Part shown: positions 45,836 through 56,591 of the stretch, in pieces
Numbering within the stretch: the stretch's first letter is position 1
Layout of the letters: every line of letters begins with the position of its first letter
Assembly (NCBI GenBank): GCA_023897205.1
Contig: JAHWDD010000009.1
Location: 186,001 to 250,000 of the forward strand
Direction of reading: 5' to 3'
DNA: 64,000 nucleotides
Source: Exophiala sp. HKRS030
Lineage: Eukaryota; Ascomycota; Eurotiomycetes; Chaetothyriales; Herpotrichiellaceae
The notes under the pieces: generated by a model
Databases searched by the model: none
What the model was told of the DNA's origin: nothing
What the model saw: only the letters and a program-made list of their open reading frames with translations
Translations under genes and position numbers: made by a program

Positions 45836-46267
45836 ACATCTCGAGCATTAATTTCCATCGGCTGTCATAATATATACCGACGTACGTAATACATATATCG
45901 TTCGTTACTTCAGACCTAATTCCTATATCCACCTCATCTCCTCCCCTCTCCTCCCACTCGAACACTATTCGATCAAATGGAGTGCTGCTGCACACGGTTG
46001 TGCGGTGATCTGCCATATCTTGAGACAGACAGAGAGGGCTTGGGCTGGTTGTGAGCCATACCTAACACAGCCCACTTACCAATATCTTCCAATGGGGAGT
46101 TATAGGCACCGTACAATCTGACTTGGGCGGAGTGATGTCGATAGAGACATCTGCTACGGTCTATAAACCTTGCCGATCAAAGCAGATACTGTCGAGACAA
46201 TGTGGCGACCCGAGAAATTTATAGCTTGCTCCAGTTCTGTCGCAAGGAGGGATTTTTATCGCCACAA
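45836..46267. other. Intergenic region between convergent CHM7 and RAD18
   Basis: This 432-bp gap holds only 3' flanks. Nothing else was seen. Confidence 0.5.
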
Positions 46268-47791
46268 TCATTGATGATGGATGATTTGTGATGATGCGGG
46301 TGGTACTGCTGAAAGTTGCGCATCGTGAGAATGTGGTTTTGGCGAAGACGTTAGATCGATCGATTCCTTGTATGGTTGATTGGGCGTGATTGAAGGAGCT
46401 CCTGGATTGGGATTGAGGGAATTTACTATAGATGTTGTGAATTCAGGTTCTTGGAAGTTTTGAGGCCCTGGATGTGGGATTCGATCCTGGTGCAGTAGAA
46501 TGTTTGAGGCTGGGTTTAATTGGGGGTTTTGACCTTTTACGGGTGTTGTCTGCTGTGTAATATGTGGTTGGTCTTGTAAATTGTCATATTCCTCTGATGC
46601 GGCGGCTCGAAATTTTTCTCCTTCGGGTTTTGAGGGTGGCTGTATCATATTTTCTGATCTGTTGGAATCATCACCATTGGTGGTTGAAGATTTTGTTCCT
46701 CCTCGCTTCGCCCTTGCTTGTCGAATGAGTTCGTCAAAATTGTCTTTCTGTGTCTTGACATGTCTCTCCCGATCAAATTCTTTGCTCATAAACCCACTCG
46801 GTGGAGCTTTTTCGATCTGTCTTCCACGTGTGTCCTCCCACACTTTCAGGTCCTGTAGTAATTGTCTTTTCGGCAGAGGGTTCGCACTGTCACAATTCGC
46901 ATTCCATAAATTCACCCATTCTGTATGTCGTTGACGCATGAGATCTTTCGAACCATGGTTTGCAATCCCAAGGTCTCTCAGCTTTTTTCGCAGAGCGTTG
47001 TCGTTGAGCAATGAGTAATTAATAAACGGAAGCCGAGCCTGCTGAACAGCCTTGGGTTTGGAATAAGCTATCGTGCTGATTGGAGCACTTTGTTGTGGTA
47101 CAGGTTGTGGTAGAGGCGAATCTGTTTCCTCGATGGGCGTATGGCTATCGCCAGCGATACATTTGTCTAGATGTGAATTGATAGATGTTTCTTTCATCCG
47201 TCTACCACAACATGGGCAAGCCACTTTGCCATCATTAGGTTCCCGAGAAGCAGAGACAGGTGGCTGTCTTTGTGGTTCTTCATATAGACTCCCCTCTTCC
47301 TCACTGTCATGTATGACTTCATTCTCTGAACGTACACTCTGTTGACTTGCTGAAGCCACAGCCTTGCTTTGGCTGCGAGTACTTCGCCTTTCTGTCCCAT
47401 TGACGGCGACATGGTTCTCAGGCACCTTGCGCCTTTTCCTGGGCCTTTCGGAATCGGCCTCTGCCTCTCGAGAGCGATCCCGTAAAGTATGCGCCAGCTG
47501 CAGTAATCCCCTTCTTTCTTTTGAGAAATTAGTCACCAGTTCCTCCACAACCCAATTTCTGCGCAGTTTGATCTCTTGGTCCGATTCTCTACAAGCCGGG
47601 CATTTGCCTTCTTGCGACAGGTATCTCCTTATGCAAAGACTGCAAAACGTATGGGAGCAGCTGGTGATCATGGGAGTAGTGAAGAAATCCTTGCATACTT
47701 GACATCGTAATGACGATTCGAGTTGTGCCAGAGGGGCGAGAGGAGTGGGAAGCCAATCTGAGCTATCGGTGACTTCGTACTGCTCTGGCAT
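46268..47791 (-). CDS. RAD18: E3 ubiquitin ligase Rad18 (post-replication repair)
   Basis: This 507-residue single-exon protein acts with Rad6 to mono-ubiquitinate PCNA at stalled replication forks. A C3HC4 RING finger is complete at residues 30-67 (Cys30, Cys33, Cys45, His47, Cys50, Cys53, Cys64, Cys67; CQVCKDFFTTPMITSCSHTF). A UBZ4-type zinc finger follows at 192-211 (Cys192, Cys195, His207, Cys211). A SAP DNA-binding motif is at about 258-292 (NDNALRKKLRDLGIANHGSK), and the Rad6-binding region is expected just after it (FDRERHVKTQKDNFDELIRQ). The last 150 residues are disordered. A basic patch RPRKRRK at 117-123 is a likely nuclear localisation signal. ATG 47791 fits the family start. Confidence 0.95.
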   Translation of the reverse strand: MPEQYEVTDSSDWLPTPLAPLAQLESSLRCQVCKDFFTTPMITSCSHTFCSLCIRRYLSQEGKCPACRESDQEIKLRRNWVVEELVTNFSKERRGLLQLAHTLRDRSREAEADSERPRKRRKVPENHVAVNGTERRSTRSQSKAVASASQQSVRSENEVIHDSEEEGSLYEEPQRQPPVSASREPNDGKVACPCCGRRMKETSINSHLDKCIAGDSHTPIEETDSPLPQPVPQQSAPISTIAYSKPKAVQQARLPFINYSLLNDNALRKKLRDLGIANHGSKDLMRQRHTEWVNLWNANCDSANPLPKRQLLQDLKVWEDTRGRQIEKAPPSGFMSKEFDRERHVKTQKDNFDELIRQARAKRGGTKSSTTNGDDSNRSENMIQPPSKPEGEKFRAAASEEYDNLQDQPHITQQTTPVKGQNPQLNPASNILLHQDRIPHPGPQNFQEPEFTTSIVNSLNPNPGAPSITPNQPYKESIDLTSSPKPHSHDAQLSAVPPASSQIIHHQ

Positions 47792-48127
47792 GTCGTAAGC
47801 GGATGATGGAAGGAGGGATGAGGTGTGTCACGCGAGGTTCGGGTCAATTGCAGCTTTGCGACGGTCTTTGTGAGGGCTGTTGAACATAATTGTAAGTCAC
47901 AGCAGCGCGCCACTTTCGCGCCAAGAATCCGGGGGCACGGCGCGTCCTTGAGGATTGAGCCAGGCAGGTACGCGTAGAGTGGTTCGAATTTCACCAGAAA
48001 GTTGCATGTGCAAGTTCCGTAATTACCATAAATGTATTTCTTGTCCCCGGTTACTTCAAATGTGAGGTCTTGTACAGAATGGGCAACCCTAAGTACTCAA
48101 TGCATATGTATTCTTCGTTCATTTCCA
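47792..48127. promoter_or_regulatory. RAD18 promoter region
   Basis: This 336-bp gap between tandem minus-strand genes contains the RAD18 promoter and the TRS85 3' flank. No particular element was identified. Confidence 0.45.
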
Positions 48128-50415
48128 TCATTCAAAATCATCGTCTGTTCTAGACAACGGATCTGGTCGTGCCAGTCGCACTGGGCTCAATGGGGTGACA
48201 TCTGGTCCACCACCACCACCTACACCAAGTCCTCCACTGATTATACTTGTCCGTTTGGCCCTGCTGTCAAGTTTCTCCACGGTCACCATTTGCTCAATGG
48301 TTTCATCTTCAACCTCGTCTTCTTCCTGGTCTTGATCGTTCAAACTGAACGGACCTCTTGCACCACTCAGTGTTCGACGTCTGGCTTGTCCCATCTTCAT
48401 CCTCACGGCTAATTGTAACTGCGTGAGATATTCTGCTAGAGCTTCATATTCCTTGACAGATTCACGGTTTTTGGTTTCATTATAGAACTCTTGGGCTTCC
48501 GCAAGTCTCTCAGAGGCAAACTCTGCCCGTCCAAGTTTCATCCATTCATCAGCAGTCATGATACTCCAAAGGGCTGCCTTCCTCTTGCGAGTACCCCAGC
48601 TTGTGTTTCCTGACCCTATTCGTTCAGCAAAACAAGATGCAATTCGTTCACTGATGAGAGCATGTCCTACACTTCCGACGAGGCCAAGTTCGAGACTTTT
48701 AATCCCCCATTTAGCGGCTAGTTCTGTGGCTGCTCGACCTCGCACCTTGAGCAATTCTAGGCCCAACAAAATGGTTCTGAGAGCAAGAGCCGGCTCGGAA
48801 CATCTTGTGACATAGGAATAGGTGGCCGTTTCAAGCATGGTATCGAAACTTTCGACTTTGAATTTCGGACTTGATGTCCCTATCAAAGGATTCAGAAGCG
48901 TCGCAATGCAGCACATTTCATTGGCACCAGCTAGGTGTTTCCAAGCCTTGTCATTGGCAAAGTCGGTCCGTAGTAGTTCATAGGTCGAGGCTGCGAGTTT
49001 GTAATCGCGCAGCATAAACGCATAATCTGCAAGTTTTCGAAGAAGACTTTCTGGGGTATCATAGCGATAGGATCCTTGGAGACTGTCGTAATTACCGCTT
49101 GCGCCAGACGCACTCAGATTGGTCGCGGAAGATGCATTTCTTGCAGAACTGCCCAAGCCTGTCCACCGTTTGGACAATGACATGAAACGACCCGAAATGC
49201 CTCTTCGGCGGGACGCAATCTGATCATTCCAGGTCAATATCTTATTCTCCATGTATGGAATAATTGATTGGGCCACCAATTCACGGACGAATGCACGGAT
49301 TGCCACTGCATCAGACGCGAATATGAATGGTGAGGTTGGTAAATCGAGATCGATCAGATCGGCCGTATCTTGCAGAAATTTAAGTTGTTCCGTTGGCGAT
49401 AGCCACTCAGGCGTGGGCACCTCCTCGACGTCGTCATCTGACTGTGTACAAGGGATAGATCTTAATCGGAGCAAATGACAATGTAGTCCAAAATGTCTTT
49501 TCATCTGATCAAATAGATTCGAGGACTTTGCGAAATCGTCTTGGTCTTCATCATGTACAAGGACATAATAACGTAGGTACTCAGGGTTGGCCCATGAAGG
49601 TAAAGCAGTGGATCCTTGGGCAGTCTGTTGGTAGAGAGCTCGAATGGTCTCCACTGGTTGAGGAGTCGAAGAACTGATAGCTATGACCGACCCAATGGGA
49701 TGTCGAAATGTCTCATGTTGGCTCATGGATTCTGTACTGAGAAGGCGATTGAGAAATAGTCTGTAAAAGGGAGATATTTCGCCTCTTCCGGGAATTTCGT
49801 CTGATTCATCAAAGCCTTCGCCGATGAAATATTCCATGAGTTCCTCCAACTTACCCAATCGATCCGGCTCGGTTGTATCTGAAGCCCCATTTCCGGCTAG
49901 ATCTCCTAGATTGGCGAAGTGAATGGCAAAATCTTCCCAGGCTCGACTTGATCCGGTACTGTCGCGAACAACCACTTTGCCGGACACTTTATTTCCATAT
50001 GGTCGTATTAGGTCTATGAAACCATTTTTCAATCCTTTTTGAAACGCCAACTGGTCTACTTCTTTTGCAGCATAAATTCCAATCGTGGGGAGAAAGCTCG
50101 GACAATCAAAGATCTTGAATCGTCCGAAGCATCGGTAGGATTTGTCAATGGACTATTGAGCGGAGACCTGCCGAATCTGGCGATCGAGGATGATAATCTG
50201 CCATTGGGAGAACTCGATCGAGAGATGATGCTGGAGAGAGTACTGGTTCGCGAGCCTAGAGCAGGGGGACTTCCGGTTCGTATAGGCAGGCTGGCAGTGG
50301 ATGTCTCGGGTGATTCGTCGGACGCAGATGGTCTGGTCCTGGTAACCTCGAGGATGGGTATGGAGGAAAGATTACGGGTGGTCTGAGGAAGTTCTCCATC
50401 ATTATGTGAGGTCAT
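48128..50415 (-). CDS. TRS85: TRAPP subunit Trs85 (TRAPPC8), with one apparent frameshift
   Basis: The protein (about 762 residues if the frame change is bridged) is the Trs85 subunit of TRAPPIII, which directs Ypt1 activation to autophagosome formation. The N-terminal frame (ATG 50415) covers a Ser/Pro/Thr-rich region and reaches SLIVRAFSP, then runs out of frame and stops at 50056. The conserved continuation AKEVDQLAFQKGLKNGFIDL, then KVVVRDSTGSSRAWEDFAIHF, is in the frame one base away. The change lies at a GGGG run on the plus strand (50087-50090; CCCC in sense), and one more C joins the parts with no missing family sequence. Further blocks are ISPFYRLFLNRLLSTESMSQHETFRHPIG, LLRKLADYAFMLRDYKLAASTYELLRTDFANDKAW and KRKAALWSIMTADEWMKLG. 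No intron is needed. The C-terminus has acidic and Gly-rich patches. Confidence 0.92.
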
Positions 50416-51425
50416 GGAAAGCGTTGGTCGGTGGATAAGTATTGGTTTTGTGAAGTCCTTTGTCGTCGCATTTGGTGGATGATATGAGTAGTAATAGGTC
50501 GGAAGTAGCGCTTCTCATGTTATCGTGAGTTGGGTATCTTTGGTATATGCATCGTCTTGTGGTGATGTTGTCTGAAGGGATTTAGTGTCTGGTGAGTGAG
50601 TGACCGGGCTTGCATTGCCAGTTGTCACAGGGTACAACGAACAATGGCTGGAGTTTCCACTGTCCCCCGAGATGATGATATTTCCGGCATGACTCGATAT
50701 GGGGTAAAACTCCGCCATACTGAGATGGCTCATTATACGGTGGAACATATTACGCGATGAGGCAAAATGCTCTAAGCCCTTTTTGTCCTTCGCGAACCTT
50801 TTCGTCGCGAACCCCCTTTTTCTTTTAGACCCTCGACCTCCTCCACCAAGTAAGATTAAGAAAAGCCTTCACAGATCGAATCTTAAGTTTCAATAATGCT
50901 TGTCTTGTTCAGGTCGATGAAGTCAAATCTACTCCGTAATGACCGGGTGCTGCTTTTACTCCAAAGATTCCTGCACCAGACCAATGTTACATTGGCCCCC
51001 AGAATCATGAGATATGCTCATATCAAGATTACTGGCTGGACCTTGCATTTATATTTGACCATTTTCCGTACGACAACCGATGGCTAGTGAATACGCTAAG
51101 GATCTCAAGTCGCCTACATAGTTGAATAGAACTGTTTTGAGAATGGATTAGAATGCCCCCTGACGTTTTGTGAAAGGAATGTCGTGGCTTGAGCGGCCGA
51201 CGTGTAATATCCGTTCCATGCCCACTGCCACCTCCCACTTCATATGCTGTGACTTGACCCTCAACAACGTAGTGAACTTCTCGGTCCTACTCCTCCCACA
51301 CACCACCGTTATTTCGTATATCCAACCAAAGTTTAATCCTTGCTCACCATCATTCGCTACCAGCAATTACTCGTTTCTCGTCGCTATTCTTCACGACAGG
51401 CATGCATACTTAAATCCTCAGAATC
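50416..51425. promoter_or_regulatory. Divergent promoter between TRS85 and the glycosyltransferase-like gene, 1 kb
   Basis: No gene is supported here; a few frames of 60-77 codons are open by chance. The stretch 51200-51420 before the plus-strand ATG is rich in C and T. Confidence 0.45.
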
Positions 51426-52837
51426 ATGGTAACCACGTCTTCGAGGTGGAGAATCGCCCTGTTGTCGGCTGTGGCCTTCTCCACCTTGTTCTTGATTCTC
51501 TCAACGTCTTCCGACCACTTCAAGTTCTATGACTGGTCTTCCAGTTCCAATCTTGACTTGTCTGGTCAATTCAAGTATCAAGAACCTGTAATCGCTGGAG
51601 AACCTGTTCAAATTCCTGCACCATCACCCCCTGTGCAGTTCCACAGCCCCAACGAAGACAATGTGCCCACACCACCCAATTATGACCCAGCTAAACCACA
51701 GAAGCCGGATCAGAGGATCGTCGCCATGGTCTTTGCTGGGCGAAAGGAATATGTGTCTATCCTCGATTGCTATCTTCAAAGAAATCTAGTCCGTAATGGC
51801 GGCTGGCTAGATGAAGTCATGTGGATCATGCGCACCAACCAAACCAGCGACATTGTCTATCTCGACGAGTTGACGGACCGAATTCCGGAATACTCACAAC
51901 ATCACATCTATAACGACGATCAGGACGAAATGAAGCCTGCCCGTGATGCCTATCGACTGTGTCAGCCGAACACATTGTACATCAAAATCGACGACGATGT
52001 CCTCTTCATGGAGGATCACACCATCTCATCCATCATTCAACGCAAAATCAACAATCCCAAATATCTCGTTGTCAGTGCAAATGTCATCAATCAACCGTCA
52101 TTCTCCTGGGTCACTCAGTTCCACCTAAATAGCGCGAAACCATACCTCCCTGAACCCTCCAAACCACATGATTTTGTGGATGACGATCGCCGCCATATGG
52201 TTGACTGGCGGCCATCGAGTCTTCCTACTTATCAGCATTCAAATCTCACAAACTTCAATGTTGATAGTCCTCCTCCGTTCAAGGGCCATCGATGGCTACC
52301 ACTTCCTCAAGGAGGTCTGGAGCAAACGCCTATCGGTTCATTGGCAGAGAATGGAAGCTCGAATTATTTCAGGAACAGCAGCAAGAATCTAGCCTGGACG
52401 GTCGCCGCACAACGTAAGTTCCTAGCCATCCAATTTGTATACCATATTCATACTAACCCTTTACTCCAAAAGAACACTACTCATTTCTGCATCACCTCGA
52501 AAAAGACGAATTATCACACTACAAATTCGACATCTGGACCTACCAAAACCAAAGCCGCAACACGAATTTCTTTGTTTTCTCCGGTGACGATGTTGCCGCG
52601 CACCGAGTCACTGGAGATGACGATGTCTGGTGGACTATCAAACTACCCGCCAAACTGGGCAGGCCAGCTGTACTCGACGGGAGTGCTTTAGCTGTTCATT
52701 TCGGCACGATTGAGCAGACTTCTCAATATGCAAACCAGACTGGCCGCGGGTTGAGGGATACGGATCTACTGAGACGCTATCGCAGCTATGCTACGGAATT
52801 CATTTGTGATAAACCTTGGGGATCGCCGATGCGATGA
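51426..52837 (+). CDS. Type II membrane protein, putative Golgi glycosyltransferase, two exons
   Basis: Exons 51426-52413 and 52473-52837 (intron 59 nt, GTAAGT...AAAAG) give 450 residues. The N-terminus has a short cytosolic segment and one hydrophobic helix (about 9-27: RIALLSAVAFSTLFLILST), then a Pro-rich stem, as in Golgi glycosyltransferases. The lumenal domain opens with RIVAMVFAGRKEYVSILDCYLQR and contains TLYIKIDDDVLFME, whose Asp-Asp-Asp looks like a metal- and nucleotide-sugar-binding DxD motif. Exon 2 adds SFLHHLEKDELSHYKFDIW, GDDDVWWTIKLPAKLGRPA and the C-terminal ATEFICDKPWG. I recognise the layout but not a CAZy family. The assignment as a glycosyltransferase is an inference from DxD plus topology. 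If exon 2 is ignored the frame gives an unrelated tail, so the intron is well supported. Confidence 0.78.
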
Positions 52838-53358
52838 GTCTTTCTACTGAAAATCGGATCACAGTTCTTCACAGTAGCCATCTCCAACTCACGCGGCATC
52901 GCCTACTCTCAAGGGAATATTCGAGTGGAGAGTCGTATTGACGGAAGACTAACAGCTTGAACTTAAGCCCCCACTAGACAAGTCTTTCGAAAAGTCTTGA
53001 CAATGCAACTTCGTCAATGATGTCAGACCAGGCGTTGCAAAAAGTGTCGATCACATCGCATCCTCGGCAGCCTTGCTGACTAAAACGCGTATTGCACGAT
53101 ATTGAGGGGATAACCCCAATTTCCGTGGCCGAAAACCCTCTCTCAAAACAACATTATCCGCTGAGGACAAGTTCTTCAGCGTCAGCACTTGATTAAACCC
53201 AAAAGCTGGACCAGAGCCGTTCGGCAAACCCTCAATCCAGGCACTCGATCAATTTTCTAGTGCGACCCATCAAATCTCGCTCCGAGATCAAGTTCAAACC
53301 AAACCCCCACGATCCATCAGTTCATCAATCCGTCAGGCAACCAACCAATAAATCAAAC
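52838..53358. promoter_or_regulatory. Intergenic region upstream of the SnoaL-like gene
   Basis: This 521-bp gap contains 3' flank and promoter; nothing distinctive was seen. Confidence 0.4.
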
Positions 53359-53877
53359 ATGACCATTCGTGGAATCTACACCAACTACATCGCCGCCCTA
53401 AACGCGCACGAATACGATGCACTCCCGCACTTCGTCAACGACACCGTGATCCACAATACATCCGCACCACTCACGCCAGCCGCGTATGGCCAGTTGATTA
53501 TCGACAGCATCAGAGATTTTCCTGGTTTCTTGTTCGAAGTCGATAAACTCGTCGTCGAAAGTGTCGAGGACGATGAGCATAAGGGCGACGACGATGGGGT
53601 AATAGGTGGTGGGGACAATGGAACGGTTGCCGCGAGGCTGCGATTGAGCTATGAGTCGACTTCCGCTTCCACTTCCACCTCCCCTTCCACCTCAGCGTCG
53701 GCTTTGCATGCTGCGGGCAAGGAGGGCGAGGATGGAGAAGAGCCGGGTTCAGCCGGTGTGCAGGCGAGAAATCATGGAGGAGGGTCACGGATTGTGTTCT
53801 ACGAACATGTCTTCTACGAGTTTCGGGGTGGTAAGATTAGTCGGGTTTGGAGTTTGGTGGATCTACCACGGTCTTGA
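53359..53877 (+). CDS. SnoaL-like (NTF2-fold) small protein
   Basis: This 172-residue single-exon protein begins MTIRGIYTNYIAALNAHEYDALPHFVNDTVIHN, the first helix and strand of a SnoaL/ester-cyclase type NTF2 fold. It continues with YGQLIIDSIRDFPGFLFEVDKLV and ends with the paired strands RIVFYEHVFYEFRGGKISRVWSLVDL, typical of the fold. A disordered Ser/Thr/Gly insert (about 75-140) splits the middle strands and includes a Ser/Thr repeat (STSASTSTSPSTSASA). The family includes polyketide cyclases and many proteins of unknown activity, so a substrate cannot be named. An in-frame GTG at 53260 lies upstream; ATG 53359 is used because conserved sequence begins there. Confidence 0.82.
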   Translation: MTIRGIYTNYIAALNAHEYDALPHFVNDTVIHNTSAPLTPAAYGQLIIDSIRDFPGFLFEVDKLVVESVEDDEHKGDDDGVIGGGDNGTVAARLRLSYESTSASTSTSPSTSASALHAAGKEGEDGEEPGSAGVQARNHGGGSRIVFYEHVFYEFRGGKISRVWSLVDLPRS

Positions 53878-54030
53878 ATGCTAGACGGTATCTTTTGCGG
53901 TTCATAAATAGCGAAGCTAGACATGTGTCGTGTGGAATAGAAATTATTTGTGTCTGCCAGTACAAAGCGCCTACGGCCACTCAGCACTTTCGACCTTCTA
54001 TTGTCAATGTTGCGACTAGCTTCACCAGGA

Positions 54031-55987
54031 TCATTCTGCAGCACCGTCCGAAGCCAAAATACTCCTGCCGCCATCCGCCGTCAGTTTTGGTCGTATCGTT
54101 ATCTTCATGAAGCCATCTTCTAAAAGCTTTAGTTTTTCTTTCGGGACCACGCTTTTGAGACCGGATTCGACATTGTCGTCTTTAGCTTTATCACCAACCC
54201 CACTACCGTTCTCCTCATCACTGCTATTGTACATCCATATCCGGGTAGAGCATGGTAAATTCGTTGGGCTTGAAAAGATCCGGTGGTTCTCGATATTGTT
54301 ATCTTTAGCTTTATCTTTATCGCTATCCTCACGCTCGTTGTCCTCATTACTGCTGTTGTACCACAATCTCGGAATAGGGGATGGTAAATTCGTTGGGCTT
54401 GAGTAGATCTGGCAGTTTTCGATATTGTCATCTTTGGCTTTATCGCTATCCTCACGGTCGTTGTCCTCATTACTGCTGTTGTACCACAATCTCGAAGTAG
54501 AGCATGGTAAATCCCTGGCGGTTGTTTGGGTCTGGCTCACTCCCTTTTGAGGGCCATCTACTTTGTCCTGACACAAGTCCAAGCAAGCCTTGGGACAAAA
54601 CAGCAGCGCTTCACCTCTTTTCAAAGTAACTATCATCTTGAACACTTGATCCCGTATCTGATCGGAGTCCTTGGTAAGTAGACCCAGCGCGGCAAGGTGT
54701 TGTTTCAATACTGCGTACCATGCGGGAGACCCGAATTGATGCACCATGGCCACATTGCAGAGATCAAGCAGTTTGGGGGAGATTGTTGGTTCTTGGGTAG
54801 CGATCACAACGCGAGTGCCGAGGTGACGCTGTTGTCGTATTATTTGTACTAGATCTTCAGAAAAGGCTTTAGCTTGAGGCGCTTCTGTCAGGAACTGTGA
54901 TGCATGTTAGAAAAGAGCTTGAGATGATATTTTGTATCTGTGGTACCTTATGTGCTTCGTCAAGAGCCACAATCATTCCATGGTTGCATCTCTTATTCAG
55001 GAAAATGGAAAGGAAAATGGAGAATAGTGAGCAAGCGTCTCCTTCCGTCACAAATGGACAGCTCAGATCAACAATCAGCATAGTTCCCGGATTAAAGTCA
55101 ACTTTTGTTTTAAGCGCTCGCCGCCCCACCACAGATGTTTCCTGCAGAAAACTCTCGATCAGATTATAGCGCAACTGCAGAGGCGCAAGTTGACCTGGTG
55201 TCAATCCTGCTTGGTCCATTTCTAACTTCAGTGCTTCGTATCGAATCCCAGTCGTACTTCGTGAAGCGATGGCCATGTCCTTGAGTATCTTGTTCATGAT
55301 CGCCATGTACAGCGGAGGGTTCGCATCAGTGCTGTCGACAGCCATCAATGTTTTCATATTCGCAACGTTCAGCTGTTTCTCACTGAAAAGAAAGGGAATA
55401 ACTTCTGGCTTGGGACTGTCCTTTGGGAATCCAGGCAAATCCCCATATAACTTTTTCATAGCGTCAAGATTTGATGGTGATACTAGCACTTGAACTTTGA
55501 TTCCACGAGAGCTTAGATATGCAGCTTCACAGACTTGAGTTGCATGCGAAGAAGTGAACTTGTCGTAATGAAAAACAACTCCCGCCATGGGCCTCGGATT
55601 CGCACCCATAGGGCCATTCTTGATCAAAGCATTTTCTAACAGGCATGACATTGTGTAACTCTTGCCAGCTCCCTGCTGACCACAGATGAAGGTCGACCAC
55701 GGCTCCTGCATGTTGGCGTAGATCAAGTTGTCTCGGTTGAGCTCGCGTTCCTCAAGAGCACCATCCTGAAAGATAGCTGTACAGTTCCCAAGTAGACCAT
55801 AGGCTGGAAAAATTTGCCTAGAAGACCTAGTAACTGCCGTCTGGACTCTGCCCGAAAAAAGAGGTGAAGCTCTGACTTCGCCGGATATAGAGGCATGCTT
55901 GTCAATAACCAGAGAAGAGAAAAGTTCTAGGTGATGATCCATCTCATCCTCGACAGATCCAACGTTTCTGGTCCATTTTGGCCCCAT
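54031..55987 (-). CDS. HerA/FtsK-like P-loop ATPase with tandem-repeat tail, two exons
   Basis: Exons 54947-55987 and 54031-54894 (intron 52 nt, GTACCA...CTAAC...ACAG) encode 634 residues. Walker A is GQQGAGKS at 103-110 (TFICGQQGAGKSYTMSCLLE). The strand MLIVDLSCPFV and the Walker B-like MIVALDEAHK (Asp343, Glu344) follow, then QIIRQQRHLGTRVVIATQEPTIS, a sensor segment like that of HerA and other FtsK/VirB4-related motor ATPases. The region PAWYAVLKQHLAALG closes the domain. Residues 475-592 contain about three tandem copies of a 40-residue acidic unit (RLWYNSSNEDN...SSPTNLP). I recall similar ATPase cores in other fungi without known function. No partner nuclease is adjacent. Biological role unknown. 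Confidence 0.78.
54160..54513 (-). repeat. Tandem repeat of about 120-132 bp in the ATPase gene
   Basis: Three units, the last one shorter and diverged, encode WYNSSNEDN...KAKDDNIEN...SSPTNLP. The first two units are very similar at DNA level (shared word GTTGTACCACAATCTCG), which suggests recent duplication and possible copy-number variation between strains. Confidence 0.85.
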
Positions 55988-56591
55988 GGACAGAACCTGA
56001 TCGCATAAAGTTTAGGAGAGTGCTTTGATGTTCGGTTGGAAATGGATGTCTTAATGGAAACCTGCGAAAGGGAGACAAGTACGGGGATAATTTAACATCG
56101 TCGACCATACTGTCTCTGCCTCCTCAAGAGCCTAATAAAGAAAATGCGAGGCCAAATGTGGAGGCAAATCTGACCCCTGTTCCGAGCAAATGATGTTCCG
56201 CAGTTTGTGGACGGTGCGAGTGAGCAAACAGCCAACAAAAGCTGCAGGTGCCACAGGCCGACAGATATGGCAATGCCATTTTATCTGTTATTCTTGTGTA
56301 AAACAACACTTGAACAAAGACAGGTCATTGCAATCTTGGCGGAGCTTGACATTATTGACGCTCGGACTCTGAGGGAGCAGCAAACACGAGCAGATCTGAT
56401 AGGAACGCAAAAGGGTTGCTATGGTTCCCCTGCCGGAAAGGGTTGATGTTCGCTTGTCCTCCCATTCTCCAATGCGTCAAGGTGGTGTAGTCTAGTGAAA
56501 AGAGTCCAGATTCACCGGGAAATCTCCTTGACGGTTCGCCAGATCTACTGTGTTCTTTTGAGACCTTGAAAGAATTTCTTCATATTTTGTT
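55988..56591. other. Intergenic region, 0.6 kb
   Basis: Promoter of the ATPase gene and 3' flank of the Zn2Cys6 gene. Open frames are short. Nothing else was seen. Confidence 0.45.
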
